The notes beneath the pieces were generated by a model. The model searched no databases, was not told where the DNA came from, and saw only the letters and a list, made by a program, of their open reading frames with translations. A DNA stretch of 33,502 nt, taken from an uncultured Caryophanales bacterium. Its GTDB lineage: Bacteria > Bacillota_I > Bacilli_A > RF39 > UBA660. The translations under genes and the position numbers were made by a program. The stretch spans positions 1 to 33,502 of the forward strand of contig CAMYXG010000002.1 of assembly GCA_947303225.1 (NCBI GenBank). Direction: 5' to 3'. Below, piece after piece: positions 7,882 through 16,706 of this stretch (positions are counted from its first letter, which is position 1; the number at the start of each line of letters is the position of its first letter).

Positions 7882-7958
7882 CCAAATACAATGTATTTTT
7901 ATGATACAGGATAACCGAGATGATGTATCATAACTTTTAAGGACTACTCCCTTTCAAT
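7871..7958 (-). promoter_or_regulatory. yybP-ykoY-like (Mn2+) riboswitch aptamer
   Basis: The minus-strand leader starts GAAAGGGAGUAGU and ends GGGCAAGACUUUC, which are the two conserved ends of the yybP-ykoY aptamer (compare, from memory, the Lactococcus lactis form ending in AGCAAGACCUUUCC). P1 is GAAAG (7951-7955) with CUUUC (7871-7875). A 9-bp stem UUAUGAUAC/GUAUCAUAA (7925-7933 with 7899-7907) carries the loop with UCAUCUCGGUUAUCC. A 6-bp stem AAAUAC/GUAUUU (7884-7898) completes the junction. In this class metal binding stabilises P1 and prevents termination, so Mn2+ would switch the operon on. Class assignment is by motif and architecture, not a covariance search. Confidence 0.82.
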
Positions 7959-7964
7959 GTATAC

Positions 7965-7993
7965 ATTATACCACATTTTACACTTTTTGTCAA
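7965..7993 (-). promoter_or_regulatory. consensus promoter of the riboswitch operon
   Basis: Perfect TTGACA (7988-7993), 17-base spacer, perfect TATAAT (7965-7970) on the minus strand. It is the only full-consensus promoter I found in the window, consistent with control by attenuation and not by initiation. Confidence 0.92.
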
Positions 7994-8017
7994 TTTTTTG
8001 TTCGTATTCTACTGTTA

Positions 8018-11000
8018 TTATAGTCTATTTTGTCCAGATGAAACCTGGTCTTCATCAGCATTTGTATTTTGTTCTGACTTGTTTGGATGTAACGGATGTT
8101 CTTTTGCAAAATCTATTCTTAATTCTGCCATGTCTTCTCCTGTTAAGACATTATTTTTATCCTTTCTATTGATTACATAAGCCATAAATCCCTTGCAATA
8201 GTCTATATAGTCTTCCAATATAGCTGCTATTAAAGGATCTTTACTTTTATATTGATTTAGTATTTTATCTAGCATTTCATATTCTAATAAGAAATTCATT
8301 GTTTGTTTACTTCGCATATTTACTAGAATAAATTGATTTAGTTGCCAGATTAACGTCGTAATATAATGACCTGCTATGTGCATATTCTCACTTTCTAGTT
8401 GCATTCTATCTTCAACTGAAAATAATCTCATATATTCTTCAACTTCTGTTGTTTTTTGGGTTTGTATTTCTTCTTGTTTAGGTGGATATATCCAAACTCT
8501 ATTTGGATTAATTGATCCTAGCTGAAATTTTCTATCAAGCCATTCCGTTGCAATGAGTTTTTTTGTTATTCTTATTTTCTCTTCTTCTTCTTTACTTGCT
8601 ATATTGGAATCGAATATATTACGATCAACACTTATGACAAAAAACTTACCTAGTTCTTTTGGAACTTTTAAATATCGATTTTCATTATATTGGTTTAATA
8701 GTTTTAGATTGGTTTTTAAATCTTTTAATTCTAAATAAATTTGTTCTTTTTCTTTGTCACTTATATCTTCTTTTAATAAATCTTTCTCTAAATCATTTAT
8801 TCGGCTTTCCCAATTCTCTATTAATTTTTCTACAAGGAATTCATTCCAATCTTTGTTCTTGAATAGTTTATATGGCTGTTCTGTAGTTATTGATCGTTTT
8901 CCTTCTTCTGCATGGTTTATAATAACATTGTTTTCTGAAATCGTTATTTCTTTTATCTCTTTTTTGATTTTGTGCTGTTTCTTATCAAAGATACATGCTA
9001 ATTCGCTACAATCTGAGACAAGGTAGTTTTCTATTGCTATTCTTGCTGCTTTATGCAAACTATTTATCACTTTAATGATATTAGAATCTAACACAATTGG
9101 ATCTTTAATATCAAAGCAAAAATATTCGTTTAATAACTCCACAAAGCTTTTACCAGGAGTTGCTATAATATCAAAAGATGGTTCTTTATAAGGGGATGTT
9201 GGATAAATTCCTAAACATCTTTGATTTAAAATATCTACTTTATCAGCATCTGTTGTAATTAATAATGGATATGTCATGAAGAAATGAATCATTTCCATAT
9301 TCTCTGTTTTACCTAGAATACTATTCTTATCGTCAGTAGAGTCACCACTAGTAGAGCTTTGTGCATCAGGGAAACTTTGAGCAGCAGTAGGTCTTGAGGA
9401 ATGATATGCTTTGAAGTCTGCTTGCATAGCTCTTGCAATATCAAAATCTTGTAGGTTATGCAACATCTGTTTTATTTCTTCAGAAGATACTTCTTCTATT
9501 TGTTTCAATTTATCCTGAGTTATTTTACCTCTGAGATTCTTACTTAGATCTCTTATTATTTTCATAATTCTTTCTACTGCATCATTTTCTCTTTCATCTA
9601 TATTTAAAGGTGTTTCTTCATTTGGATGATTTGTACCTTCTATAACATCTTTTCTAAATTCCCTAACTATTGTTTCAATTCTTTCTTGAGCTTCTTCTAG
9701 CTTTTTTGTTATTTCGCTCTTAGATTTGTCTAACAAGAATCCTTCATCATCTACTAAAGTAATATCTATTTTTTTAGATAAAGAATCTTTTATTCTTTCT
9801 CGTAGTTTTTTTTCTTGCTCATCTGAAATCATTAACGAAATCTCTAATGGTTCTGTTTCTGTTAAATCATTATGTTCTTGAATTACATTGGCTTGGGAGT
9901 ATTGTAGGTTCTCTTTGATTCCATTATTCATCTCGTCATCCATTTCGTCATCCATGTCATCATCCATGTCGTCACCTATGATTCTAGAGATGAATTGTTT
10001 CATGAATTGTAGTTCTTCTTGACGTATCTCTCTCTCTGTTTCATATGCCATAGCTCTTGAAGAAGAGTATAATGCATTAATATACTTATAAACATATTGT
10101 AACTCTTCTGTAAAATCATTACCAGAGCCCATAATATCTGTTATACTAAATATAGAATCAAATTCAGGCATATCTTTGTTTGAGATTTGATGAAAACGTA
10201 CAACAAGTGCTACTATAGCATTCAATACAAACTCTTTGCGTGCTTCTTCAGTTTCTAATTCTTGACTTTGGAATACTAGGGAACTTGCCAAAGCAAAATA
10301 GTATCCTGCACAAGCATGATCGAAACTACCTTCTTCTTCGATATCTCTTGCTATTTTTTCTTCGTCAGACATGATTGCATCTTTAAATGTATTAAAATGG
10401 GCAGCTTGATAGAATCTTCCAACATCATGAAGAAGTGCTGAAGTTAATGTAATCGTCTTTAATAGTTGAGCTCTTTCAGACGAAGAATCTTGTTTGCTGG
10501 CTTCCATCATATGATCAAAATCATATTGTGCTATATAAACGACTCGTGCAGAATGGCCAAATTTAATTTGCATGTTATATAGTCTCATTATTTGAGCTAG
10601 AAACCATTGATCTTCAATTGAATTTGGTTGGTTATTTTCATAACGATTGATGATATTAATTAATCTTTCTATAATATTTATTTTATCTCCTTCTAAATCT
10701 ACACCCATCATATTGAAAAATGGGATATATATATTTTGAAAAAGATTACTTAAGAAATCACTTGTTTCTATTTTCGGAAAAATTTCTAGTTCTATTGCTT
10801 CTCTTCTTAGTCTTTCTATTCCTAACCTTAAAATTTTTTGCTGCTCTTTTGCTTTTGCTATTTCACTTGTTCGATATTCTTCAGATATCATATCATTTGA
10901 TATTAGGTCATTTATTCTCTTCTCGACTTCTGCCAATCTTTTTTTTGCTTCTTCAATTATTTTGAAAGTATATTCAAATGATGATTGTGTTAGTTTATCT

Positions 11001-11632
11001 AATAACTTTTGTAATTTCTCTTTCTTTTCGCTTGAATCTACTTCTTCTATTTTTTTTGTTATACTTTGAATAGCTTTTTCTTTTTTTTCTTGTAATTTTT
11101 TCCATAGTTCAGCTATGTTCTTTTTTGCTTCTGTTAGTTGCTCTATCGCTTCTTCCATCTCACTTGCTCGATATTCTTCTGATATCATATCATTTGATTG
11201 CAATTCATTTATTTTGTTTGTTGCTTCTGTTATTTTGTCTTGTTCTTCTTCTATTTTTTTGAAAATACATTCTCCTATAATATTTCCATTTATTTGCTTT
11301 ATGACTTCTTTTATTTCTGCTTCATCCACTTCCTGTGTTTTTTGTTTAAAGAATGGAGAATATTGTTGTTGTTCTTTTGGTGTTTTACCTTCTGATTCTT
11401 TAATACTTTGTTCTGCTATTTCTTTCAATTCTTTCTTACATGATTCATAGTATTCTTCTAGTATACTCCATGCATACCCAATACTTTCATCACTTTCACC
11501 AATTGCTTGTAGCCATTCTATTGCTGCTGCTTCATCTGCTCCCATTATTCTTATTGCTTCTTGGTCAATTTTAGCAGAACTACTTGATGATAATTGTTCC
11601 ATAATCTTATTGTTCATATCATCATTTGTCAT
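8018..11632 (-). CDS. giant HD-domain protein with coiled coils and split catalytic domain
   Basis: A 1204-residue cytoplasmic protein of unknown role. Residues 1-290 are helical and coiled-coil, with a 99-residue tandem duplication (NDMISEEYR at 147-155 and 246-254). An HD-type phosphohydrolase core follows: His360 (FGHSARV), HD at 402-403 in LLHDVGRFYQ, TFKD near 415, DH at 438-439, RFH at 479-481, and then, about 300 residues later, TDADKVDIL (794-802), which matches the downstream Asp motif of this family (usually RDADKLDIL). The intervening insertion has an acidic Met/Asp repeat (554-568) and more coiled coil. The C-terminal 400 residues are unrecognised. Common relatives of this HD type are about 200-300 residues. 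Start ATG overlaps the upstream stop (ATGA). Substrate unknown. Confidence 0.8.
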   Translation of the reverse strand: MTNDDMNNKIMEQLSSSSSAKIDQEAIRIMGADEAAAIEWLQAIGESDESIGYAWSILEEYYESCKKELKEIAEQSIKESEGKTPKEQQQYSPFFKQKTQEVDEAEIKEVIKQINGNIIGECIFKKIEEEQDKITEATNKINELQSNDMISEEYRASEMEEAIEQLTEAKKNIAELWKKLQEKKEKAIQSITKKIEEVDSSEKKEKLQKLLDKLTQSSFEYTFKIIEEAKKRLAEVEKRINDLISNDMISEEYRTSEIAKAKEQQKILRLGIERLRREAIELEIFPKIETSDFLSNLFQNIYIPFFNMMGVDLEGDKINIIERLINIINRYENNQPNSIEDQWFLAQIMRLYNMQIKFGHSARVVYIAQYDFDHMMEASKQDSSSERAQLLKTITLTSALLHDVGRFYQAAHFNTFKDAIMSDEEKIARDIEEEGSFDHACAGYYFALASSLVFQSQELETEEARKEFVLNAIVALVVRFHQISNKDMPEFDSIFSITDIMGSGNDFTEELQYVYKYINALYSSSRAMAYETEREIRQEELQFMKQFISRIIGDDMDDDMDDEMDDEMNNGIKENLQYSQANVIQEHNDLTETEPLEISLMISDEQEKKLRERIKDSLSKKIDITLVDDEGFLLDKSKSEITKKLEEAQERIETIVREFRKDVIEGTNHPNEETPLNIDERENDAVERIMKIIRDLSKNLRGKITQDKLKQIEEVSSEEIKQMLHNLQDFDIARAMQADFKAYHSSRPTAAQSFPDAQSSTSGDSTDDKNSILGKTENMEMIHFFMTYPLLITTDADKVDILNQRCLGIYPTSPYKEPSFDIIATPGKSFVELLNEYFCFDIKDPIVLDSNIIKVINSLHKAARIAIENYLVSDCSELACIFDKKQHKIKKEIKEITISENNVIINHAEEGKRSITTEQPYKLFKNKDWNEFLVEKLIENWESRINDLEKDLLKEDISDKEKEQIYLELKDLKTNLKLLNQYNENRYLKVPKELGKFFVISVDRNIFDSNIASKEEEEKIRITKKLIATEWLDRKFQLGSINPNRVWIYPPKQEEIQTQKTTEVEEYMRLFSVEDRMQLESENMHIAGHYITTLIWQLNQFILVNMRSKQTMNFLLEYEMLDKILNQYKSKDPLIAAILEDYIDYCKGFMAYVINRKDKNNVLTGEDMAELRIDFAKEHPLHPNKSEQNTNADEDQVSSGQNRL
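9929..9977 (-). repeat. short in-frame repeat coding Asp/Met/Glu
   Basis: Imperfect 12-base units (tcatccat with gtca/ttcg variants) encode DDMDDDMDDEMDDEM in the HD protein's insertion. Such a tract could change length by slippage without breaking the frame. Confidence 0.6.
10863..11198 (-). repeat. pair of 39-bp near-identical direct repeats 297 bp apart
   Basis: Copies at 10863-10901 and 11160-11198 differ at two positions and encode SNDMISEEYR(T/A)SE. The offset of exactly 99 codons marks an in-frame duplication of a coiled-coil segment within the 1204-residue protein. Confidence 0.8.
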
Positions 11633-12108
11633 GCATTATACACCTCCTTTTCAAGATTTTCATATAATTTTGTTGCTTCTTCATAAAACATTTCTAAAAA
11701 TTTTATCTTGTTCATTAATACTCCATTTCTATAATTATCTTCCTGAGCAAATGCTTTTGGAAGTGTCATTCTTGCTTTTTTTAAACTTTCTAGGAAGTCA
11801 GTATTCCTTTCTAAATTACGATATACTTTTATAGCATCTGATGATGAAAAAGTAGTTTCTTGATTTTTAGAAAGTTCTTCTATCATTAAAAACAATCCTG
11901 ATTTATGAATAATATCTATCCATCTTTTTAAAGCAAAAAATTGTTCTTCATATTCTTCTTTTGATTGAATATCTTGAATCCAAGAAAATAAATTTATTTT
12001 TATTTTTTTTATGTTTTCATATTGTATATCATCCGTTAGGACATATTTTGTCATTGCATATATAGCATCTTCTCCTATTTGATGCTTCCATTCAAGTAGA
12101 TTATTCAT
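11629..12108 (-). CDS. helical hypothetical protein, translationally coupled to the HD protein
   Basis: A 159-residue all-helical, soluble protein (MNNLLEWKHQIGEDAIYAMT) with no family I can name. The ribosome site AGGAGG is well placed. Its stop codon overlaps the HD gene's start (ATGA, 11629-11632), and the ribosome site for the HD gene (AAGGAGGTG) is within its last codons, so the two proteins are probably made in fixed proportion and may act together. It sits 23 bases after the laccase-like gene, inside the seven-gene operon. Confidence 0.75.
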   Translation of the reverse strand: MNNLLEWKHQIGEDAIYAMTKYVLTDDIQYENIKKIKINLFSWIQDIQSKEEYEEQFFALKRWIDIIHKSGLFLMIEELSKNQETTFSSSDAIKVYRNLERNTDFLESLKKARMTLPKAFAQEDNYRNGVLMNKIKFLEMFYEEATKLYENLEKEVYNA

Positions 12109-12131
12109 TACTTTATCCTCCTATTTCTTTT

Positions 12132-13091
12132 TTATTTTAATTCTACTTTATTTTCTTCTGCATGCTCAACCATCTCTTCTGCATGAAATGTTATTCCCAT
12201 TAAGTTTCTTCCTTCTCTATCTGTTGGAACTCCGTCTACTCTAGAATGATAACTTCTGGCATTTGAAAAATAATTTTCATCAAACAAGGTATTATTTGGA
12301 TCAAAATAGATGTGATCTGTTGAGACTCCGCTTGCTATTATTTGATCATAAACTTTGTCTCCATAGTGAATGATAAACTTTCCATCGATTTCTTCTATAT
12401 ATCCTTGCCATTCTTCACGAATTCCAATAATATTTCCTTCTTCATCTTTTAATGCTGCGAATGGTGGCATTGTATCATAAGTCCATCCATCCATAGCAAA
12501 GGCGCCTACATATACTTCAATGTCTTCTATATTGGAACCGAAATGTTCTTGCATGTATTGAATAGATGATCCAATTAAGTCTTCTGTTGTTCGAGAAGCA
12601 TCTGAATGAGTTAGACCAATTACTTCTCTTTTTGGATCATAGAATCTTACTACAGCACAATCTGCTGCTGGAAATACTAGGGAAACACTTCTTCCAAATT
12701 CTTTTAAAATTCTATCATGAGTTTCTTTTGTCATAAAAATGGTATTGTATCTTTTATCGATATTCCAAATAGTTCCTTGTTTTCGATAGATTTCACTGTT
12801 GTAATATTCTACGAATTCTTCATATGTTATTTCATGGCATTCTTCTATTAATTTATCTTTTGCTGGTTGATCTGGCATGGCTAAATCATCTAATCCTACA
12901 CTGCTTGCATTTCCCATCAAATATCTGATACGGATCATAGCTTCTTTCATTTCTTCTGGAAAGAATCTTGGTGCTGTATTCCAACTGTAAATATGTGTTC
13001 CTGTTGTTCTCTTGGTTAAGGTAAATGGTACAGCTGTATGTGTTCTTAAATATTCTAAATTAACTTCTAATTCATTTATTGGATTTTTCAT
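12132..13091 (-). CDS. divergent laccase-domain (YfiH/PgeF-type) protein
   Basis: A 319-residue protein with the core of the YfiH/LACC1 family, which acts on purine nucleosides and has been implicated in cell-wall editing in other bacteria. The motif PAADCAVVRFYDP near 181 matches the family ADC-V-L block, and GLTHSDASRTTEDLIGSS near 198 matches the G-V-HAGWRGT block, but with HSD in place of HAGW. The usual GPSI is replaced by GAFAMDGWTYD, and the C-terminal basic motif appears as DREGRNLMGI. It is longer than the usual 240-270 residues because of a roughly 60-residue insertion near 90-150. Family membership is likely; retained activity is uncertain. Gap to the upstream gene is 12 bases. Confidence 0.65.
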   Translation of the reverse strand: MKNPINELEVNLEYLRTHTAVPFTLTKRTTGTHIYSWNTAPRFFPEEMKEAMIRIRYLMGNASSVGLDDLAMPDQPAKDKLIEECHEITYEEFVEYYNSEIYRKQGTIWNIDKRYNTIFMTKETHDRILKEFGRSVSLVFPAADCAVVRFYDPKREVIGLTHSDASRTTEDLIGSSIQYMQEHFGSNIEDIEVYVGAFAMDGWTYDTMPPFAALKDEEGNIIGIREEWQGYIEEIDGKFIIHYGDKVYDQIIASGVSTDHIYFDPNNTLFDENYFSNARSYHSRVDGVPTDREGRNLMGITFHAEEMVEHAEENKVELK

Positions 13092-13103
13092 ACTATTCTC
13101 CTC

Positions 13104-13478
13104 CTAATATAATTTTGATCCTGCTGGAATTGTATCGTCTACTATCATTAGATTTAATCTTTCTTCTCCATCAACATTATGAACTGCAGACATAAGCATT
13201 CCACACGAATCGATTCCCATCATATTTCTTGGTGGTAAATTCAGAATGGCAATAACTTTCTTTCCTACTAATTCTTCTGGTTCATAGTAGGAATGGATTC
13301 CACTTAAAATAATTCTTTCTTCTTCTGTTCCATCATCTAATACGAATTTTAATAGTTTTTTGCTTTTAGGAACTGCTTCACATTCCTTAATATGAACTAC
13401 TCTAAAGTCTGATTTAGAAAAGGTATCAAAATCTACATATTCTTTTGTTAATGGTTCTAATTCAATCATTTCTTCCAT
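13104..13478 (-). CDS. tRNA-binding (EMAP-II/Trbp111-like) domain protein
   Basis: A 124-residue stand-alone OB-fold tRNA-binding domain like the C-terminal domain of MetRS or CsaA. The pattern SDFRVVHIKECEAVPKSKKLLKFVLDDG, then IILSGIHSYYEPEELVGKKV and LPPRNMMGIDSCGMLMSA, is the classic sequence of the family (the 'GI-S-GM-L-A' region binds structured RNA). The ATG at 13478 is preceded by TAGGAGAAT and begins MEEMIELEP; an upstream in-frame ATG overlaps the ribosome site. It starts 10 bases after the ldh stop. Likely a general structured-RNA binding or chaperone-type factor; its precise partner is not determinable. Confidence 0.82.
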   Translation of the reverse strand: MEEMIELEPLTKEYVDFDTFSKSDFRVVHIKECEAVPKSKKLLKFVLDDGTEEERIILSGIHSYYEPEELVGKKVIAILNLPPRNMMGIDSCGMLMSAVHNVDGEERLNLMIVDDTIPAGSKLY

Positions 13479-13488
13479 TTTGATTCTC

Positions 13489-14412
13489 CTATTCATTATT
13501 TTCATTTAATTCTTCTATTGATTTTTTTAATATACTAATAGAATTTTTTAGTTTTTCTGTTTCATTTTCTGTTAAATTAAAATGTATCTTTTTCTCTGCT
13601 CCGTTTTTATTGATAATACTTGGTAAGCCAATATAAATATCATTTGTTGGATCATAAGTAGAAACTACCATAACAGTATTCTCATCCCCTAAAATAGCAT
13701 TGGTAATCCTAACTAAACACATTCCAATTCCATAATAGGTTGCTCCTTTTGCTTTAATGATTTTATATGCAGCATCTTTTACTTCATCTTGAATTTCTTC
13801 TTGATCTTCTTTTGTTATAAAATCTGTAATAGGTTGAAGTGCTACATTGACATTACTCCATGGAATGAATTCAGAATCTCCATGTTCTCCTATGACATAA
13901 CCATGTACATTGGATGGAGATACTCCTATTTTGCTTGCTACTAAGTATTTTAATCTTGCTGTATCTAGTGTTGTTCCACTTCCTATTACTCTTTCTTTTG
14001 GTAAATTAGAATATTGTTGTGTTAAATAAGTCATGATATCGACTGGATTGGTAGCAATTAAGAAGACTCCATCGAATCCATTTGACATTACTTCTGTAAT
14101 GATACTTTTAAAAATGGAAGCATTTTTCTTTAATAAGTCTAGTCTTGTTTCTCCTTCTTTTTGATTTACTCCTGCTGCTAGAACAATTAAAGAGGCATCC
14201 CTGCAGTCTGAATATTCTCCTACTTTTATTTTCATTTTAGATGGAGAAAATGCTAGACAATGATTTAGGTCCATTACTTCTCCTTCTACTCGTTCTTTAT
14301 TTAAATCGATTAAAGCTAATTCGTTGACATAAGTTCTTTGATTTAATAAAGCATAAGCATAACTCATGCCAACATTTCCACATCCTATGATGACTACTTT
14401 TTTATTTTTCAT
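13489..14412 (-). CDS. ldh: L-lactate dehydrogenase
   Basis: A 307-residue NAD-dependent L-lactate dehydrogenase converting pyruvate to lactate and regenerating NAD in fermentation. The Rossmann motif is GCGNVG at 10-15. Substrate residues are present: Gln84 in GVNQKEGETR (the position equivalent to Gln102, which separates lactate from malate dehydrogenases), Arg90, Asp150 and Arg153 in TTLDTAR, and the catalytic His177 in GEHGDSE. Start at 14412 follows AAGGAGA; a longer frame to 14448 lacks a ribosome site. It follows the PBP gene by 11 bases, an unusual placement within a cell-wall and RNA-binding operon. Confidence 0.95.
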   Translation of the reverse strand: MKNKKVVIIGCGNVGMSYAYALLNQRTYVNELALIDLNKERVEGEVMDLNHCLAFSPSKMKIKVGEYSDCRDASLIVLAAGVNQKEGETRLDLLKKNASIFKSIITEVMSNGFDGVFLIATNPVDIMTYLTQQYSNLPKERVIGSGTTLDTARLKYLVASKIGVSPSNVHGYVIGEHGDSEFIPWSNVNVALQPITDFITKEDQEEIQDEVKDAAYKIIKAKGATYYGIGMCLVRITNAILGDENTVMVVSTYDPTNDIYIGLPSIINKNGAEKKIHFNLTENETEKLKNSISILKKSIEELNENNE

Positions 14413-14423
14413 ATTATCTCCTT

Positions 14424-15611
14424 TTACATTAAATTCTTTATTGCCCAATTATAGACAGATTTTGAAACGGTTCCTCTAGTATCTCCATCTACATGAAAAT
14501 TAAATCCTAATAGTGCGATATAATATCTTTTTCCTTTATGATTAAATCCCCATATTCCATGCTTATAAGCTTGAGTTCCACTTTTAATATAGAATAAACC
14601 ATTATTATTTCTTCCTCCAATTCCGGAAGCGAAGTACTCATCTTTCATAGCAACTGTTGTTACTAGTACTAAATCACTTGCTGTTATTCCAAATGTTCCC
14701 TTTGAAATACCATTTCCATCAAATTCTCCCCATCTATTGGCTCCATAGTTATAGTTTACTCCACTAGAACTAACTAGCTTTGTTCTTTTACAACCTACTT
14801 CCATTAAATATTCATTGATTTTATCCATTCCTTTATTATAAGCATCTGCATCTGATGATGTATTATAATATTTTTTTCCGATAGCAATCGCTATATTAGC
14901 CGTTGTTATGTTTGATGAACCTGGGAAATCTTTTGTAGCTGCCTGGGAAACTGTTAATCTTTGGCCTACTTTTACGTCTGGGTCTCCCATATATGGCATA
15001 TTTTGAGCATACTGTGTACTGATAATAATATCTTGAGTTGGATCTAGTAGTTTTACCGCAGCTAGTCCTGTAAATACTTTCGTGGTAGATCCTCCTTCTC
15101 TTAATAAGTCCGGATCTTTTTCTGCTAAAATATTTCCATTATCATCTGCTATTACGACACTTAAATTACTATGGGGAGCTCCTGCTAATACTGATGATGG
15201 AATGCTTTTAGCATTTGTATTGTTCATACTAACTCCAGAGCCACCTTTTTCATAATCGGAAGCATTTCCATAAATTTTTTGTTTTTCTTTTCCACTAATA
15301 TCAATATAATCTGTTCCTATTGATATTTGTCCTGAAACGTTATTCCAACAATAACTTATATTATTAGTTTCTCCTAATAATAGCATAATTGCATTTACAA
15401 TAACTGGAACAAAGAATACAATTGCTGCAGCTAAGAATTGATTAATTATTTTTTTGATACCATTTTTTTCTTCTGGATTTTTGACTAATTTTATAAATGA
15501 AATTGTTCCAAATACTATTAATAATATTGGTACAAATATTTGTATCAATGTCATAATATTTTTTACAATAGTTAGTATTGCACTCAATGTTGTATCATCA
15601 CAATTATTCAT
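14424..15611 (-). CDS. membrane-anchored D-Ala-D-Ala carboxypeptidase-like PBP, copy 2
   Basis: A 395-residue protein with two N-terminal membrane helices (about 17-40 and 55-79) and an extracellular serine penicillin-binding domain of the DacA (S11) type. The three active-site motifs are present: STTK at 175-178, SSN at 232-234 (in PGSSNITTA) and KSGT at 343-346, plus ITASDLVLVT matching the family block before the KTG strand. Function should be trimming peptidoglycan side chains. The N-terminal two-helix unit recalls VirB2/TrbC-like small membrane proteins and is not the usual cleaved signal plus C-terminal amphipathic anchor. A tandem paralogue lies 16 bases upstream. Confidence 0.82.
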   Translation of the reverse strand: MNNCDDTTLSAILTIVKNIMTLIQIFVPILLIVFGTISFIKLVKNPEEKNGIKKIINQFLAAAIVFFVPVIVNAIMLLLGETNNISYCWNNVSGQISIGTDYIDISGKEKQKIYGNASDYEKGGSGVSMNNTNAKSIPSSVLAGAPHSNLSVVIADDNGNILAEKDPDLLREGGSTTKVFTGLAAVKLLDPTQDIIISTQYAQNMPYMGDPDVKVGQRLTVSQAATKDFPGSSNITTANIAIAIGKKYYNTSSDADAYNKGMDKINEYLMEVGCKRTKLVSSSGVNYNYGANRWGEFDGNGISKGTFGITASDLVLVTTVAMKDEYFASGIGGRNNNGLFYIKSGTQAYKHGIWGFNHKGKRYYIALLGFNFHVDGDTRGTVSKSVYNWAIKNLM

Positions 15612-16706
15612 AATTCTTTTCCTTCTTTTATTTTATTAAATTAGTAATGGCCCAATTATGTAAATCATTTACTACTTTATATTTATCATCTCCAGCATCG
15701 CAATTGATTCCTAATTGTGAGATATAATATCTTTTCCCTTTATAATTAAATCCCCATATTCCGTGACATTGATATCCAGTACCACTTTTTACAAAGAATA
15801 ATCCTTCATTATTTCTTCCTCTAATTCCAGATGAAAAATATTCTTCTTTCATTGCTTCTATGGTTACTATTGCTAGGTCATTTGCTGTATGTCCATCTTC
15901 ACATCCATCTCTTGGTAATCCATTTGGAAAAAATCTCATATGACCTTTTGGATAAAAATCTAGGCCACTAGTATTTCCTAAATGAGTATCAGCAAGATTC
16001 ATATCGCTATAAAATTCATTTATTTTTTTCATTCCTTTATGAAAAGCATCTTCATCTGATGAACAATTATAATACTTTCTTCCTACTGCAACAGCGATAT
16101 CTGTTGCTGTTGTATTAGAAGATCCTGGAAAATTATAGGTAGCTGCTTTTGGAATAGAAAACTTATTTCCAACTCCAATAGGGGCTCCATTCCATTTTCC
16201 AACTGCATCTACTGCAAATTGTGTTCCTGTTATTACATCTGTTTCTGGGTCTAGTAGTTTAATAGCTGCATATCCTGCAAAGACTTTGGTGGTGGAACCT
16301 CCTTCTCTTCTAACTAGTGCTTTTCTTTCAGCAAGAACATAACCTTCTTCATCTGTTATCACGATACTTGGATCACTATGTGTGGCATTTTTTAATACAT
16401 CATTTGGTACTTCTACTGCATTACTATAGTTTAGATGTACTCCCCCTATTTCATAATCTTCTGCATTTGGTAGAATTTTGTTTTTTTCTTTACCATTAAT
16501 TTGTATATATTCTGCATTATTTGATATTCTGTCATTTGCATTTATCCAACACTTACTAATATCATTTCCATCTCCTAGCATCATCATAACTGTATTTACA
16601 ATAACTGGAATAAAGAATATGATTGCTGCTGCTAGAAACTGATTGATTATTTTTTTGATACCATTTTTTTCTTCTGGATTTTTGACTAGTTTTATAAGTG
16701 AAATTG
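15446..16706. repeat. 60-bp near-identical repeat in the twin PBP genes
   Basis: Copies at 15446-15505 and 16647-16706 (offset 1201) differ at only two positions. They code the linker between the two membrane helices (around IKLVKNPEEKNGIKKII), whereas the enzyme domains are far more diverged. Confidence 0.85.

Noticed and set aside
10720..11450. Several plus-strand open frames rich in Phe/Leu/Ile
   Set aside because: Antisense shadows of the Glu/Lys-rich coiled coil in the HD protein, without ribosome sites.
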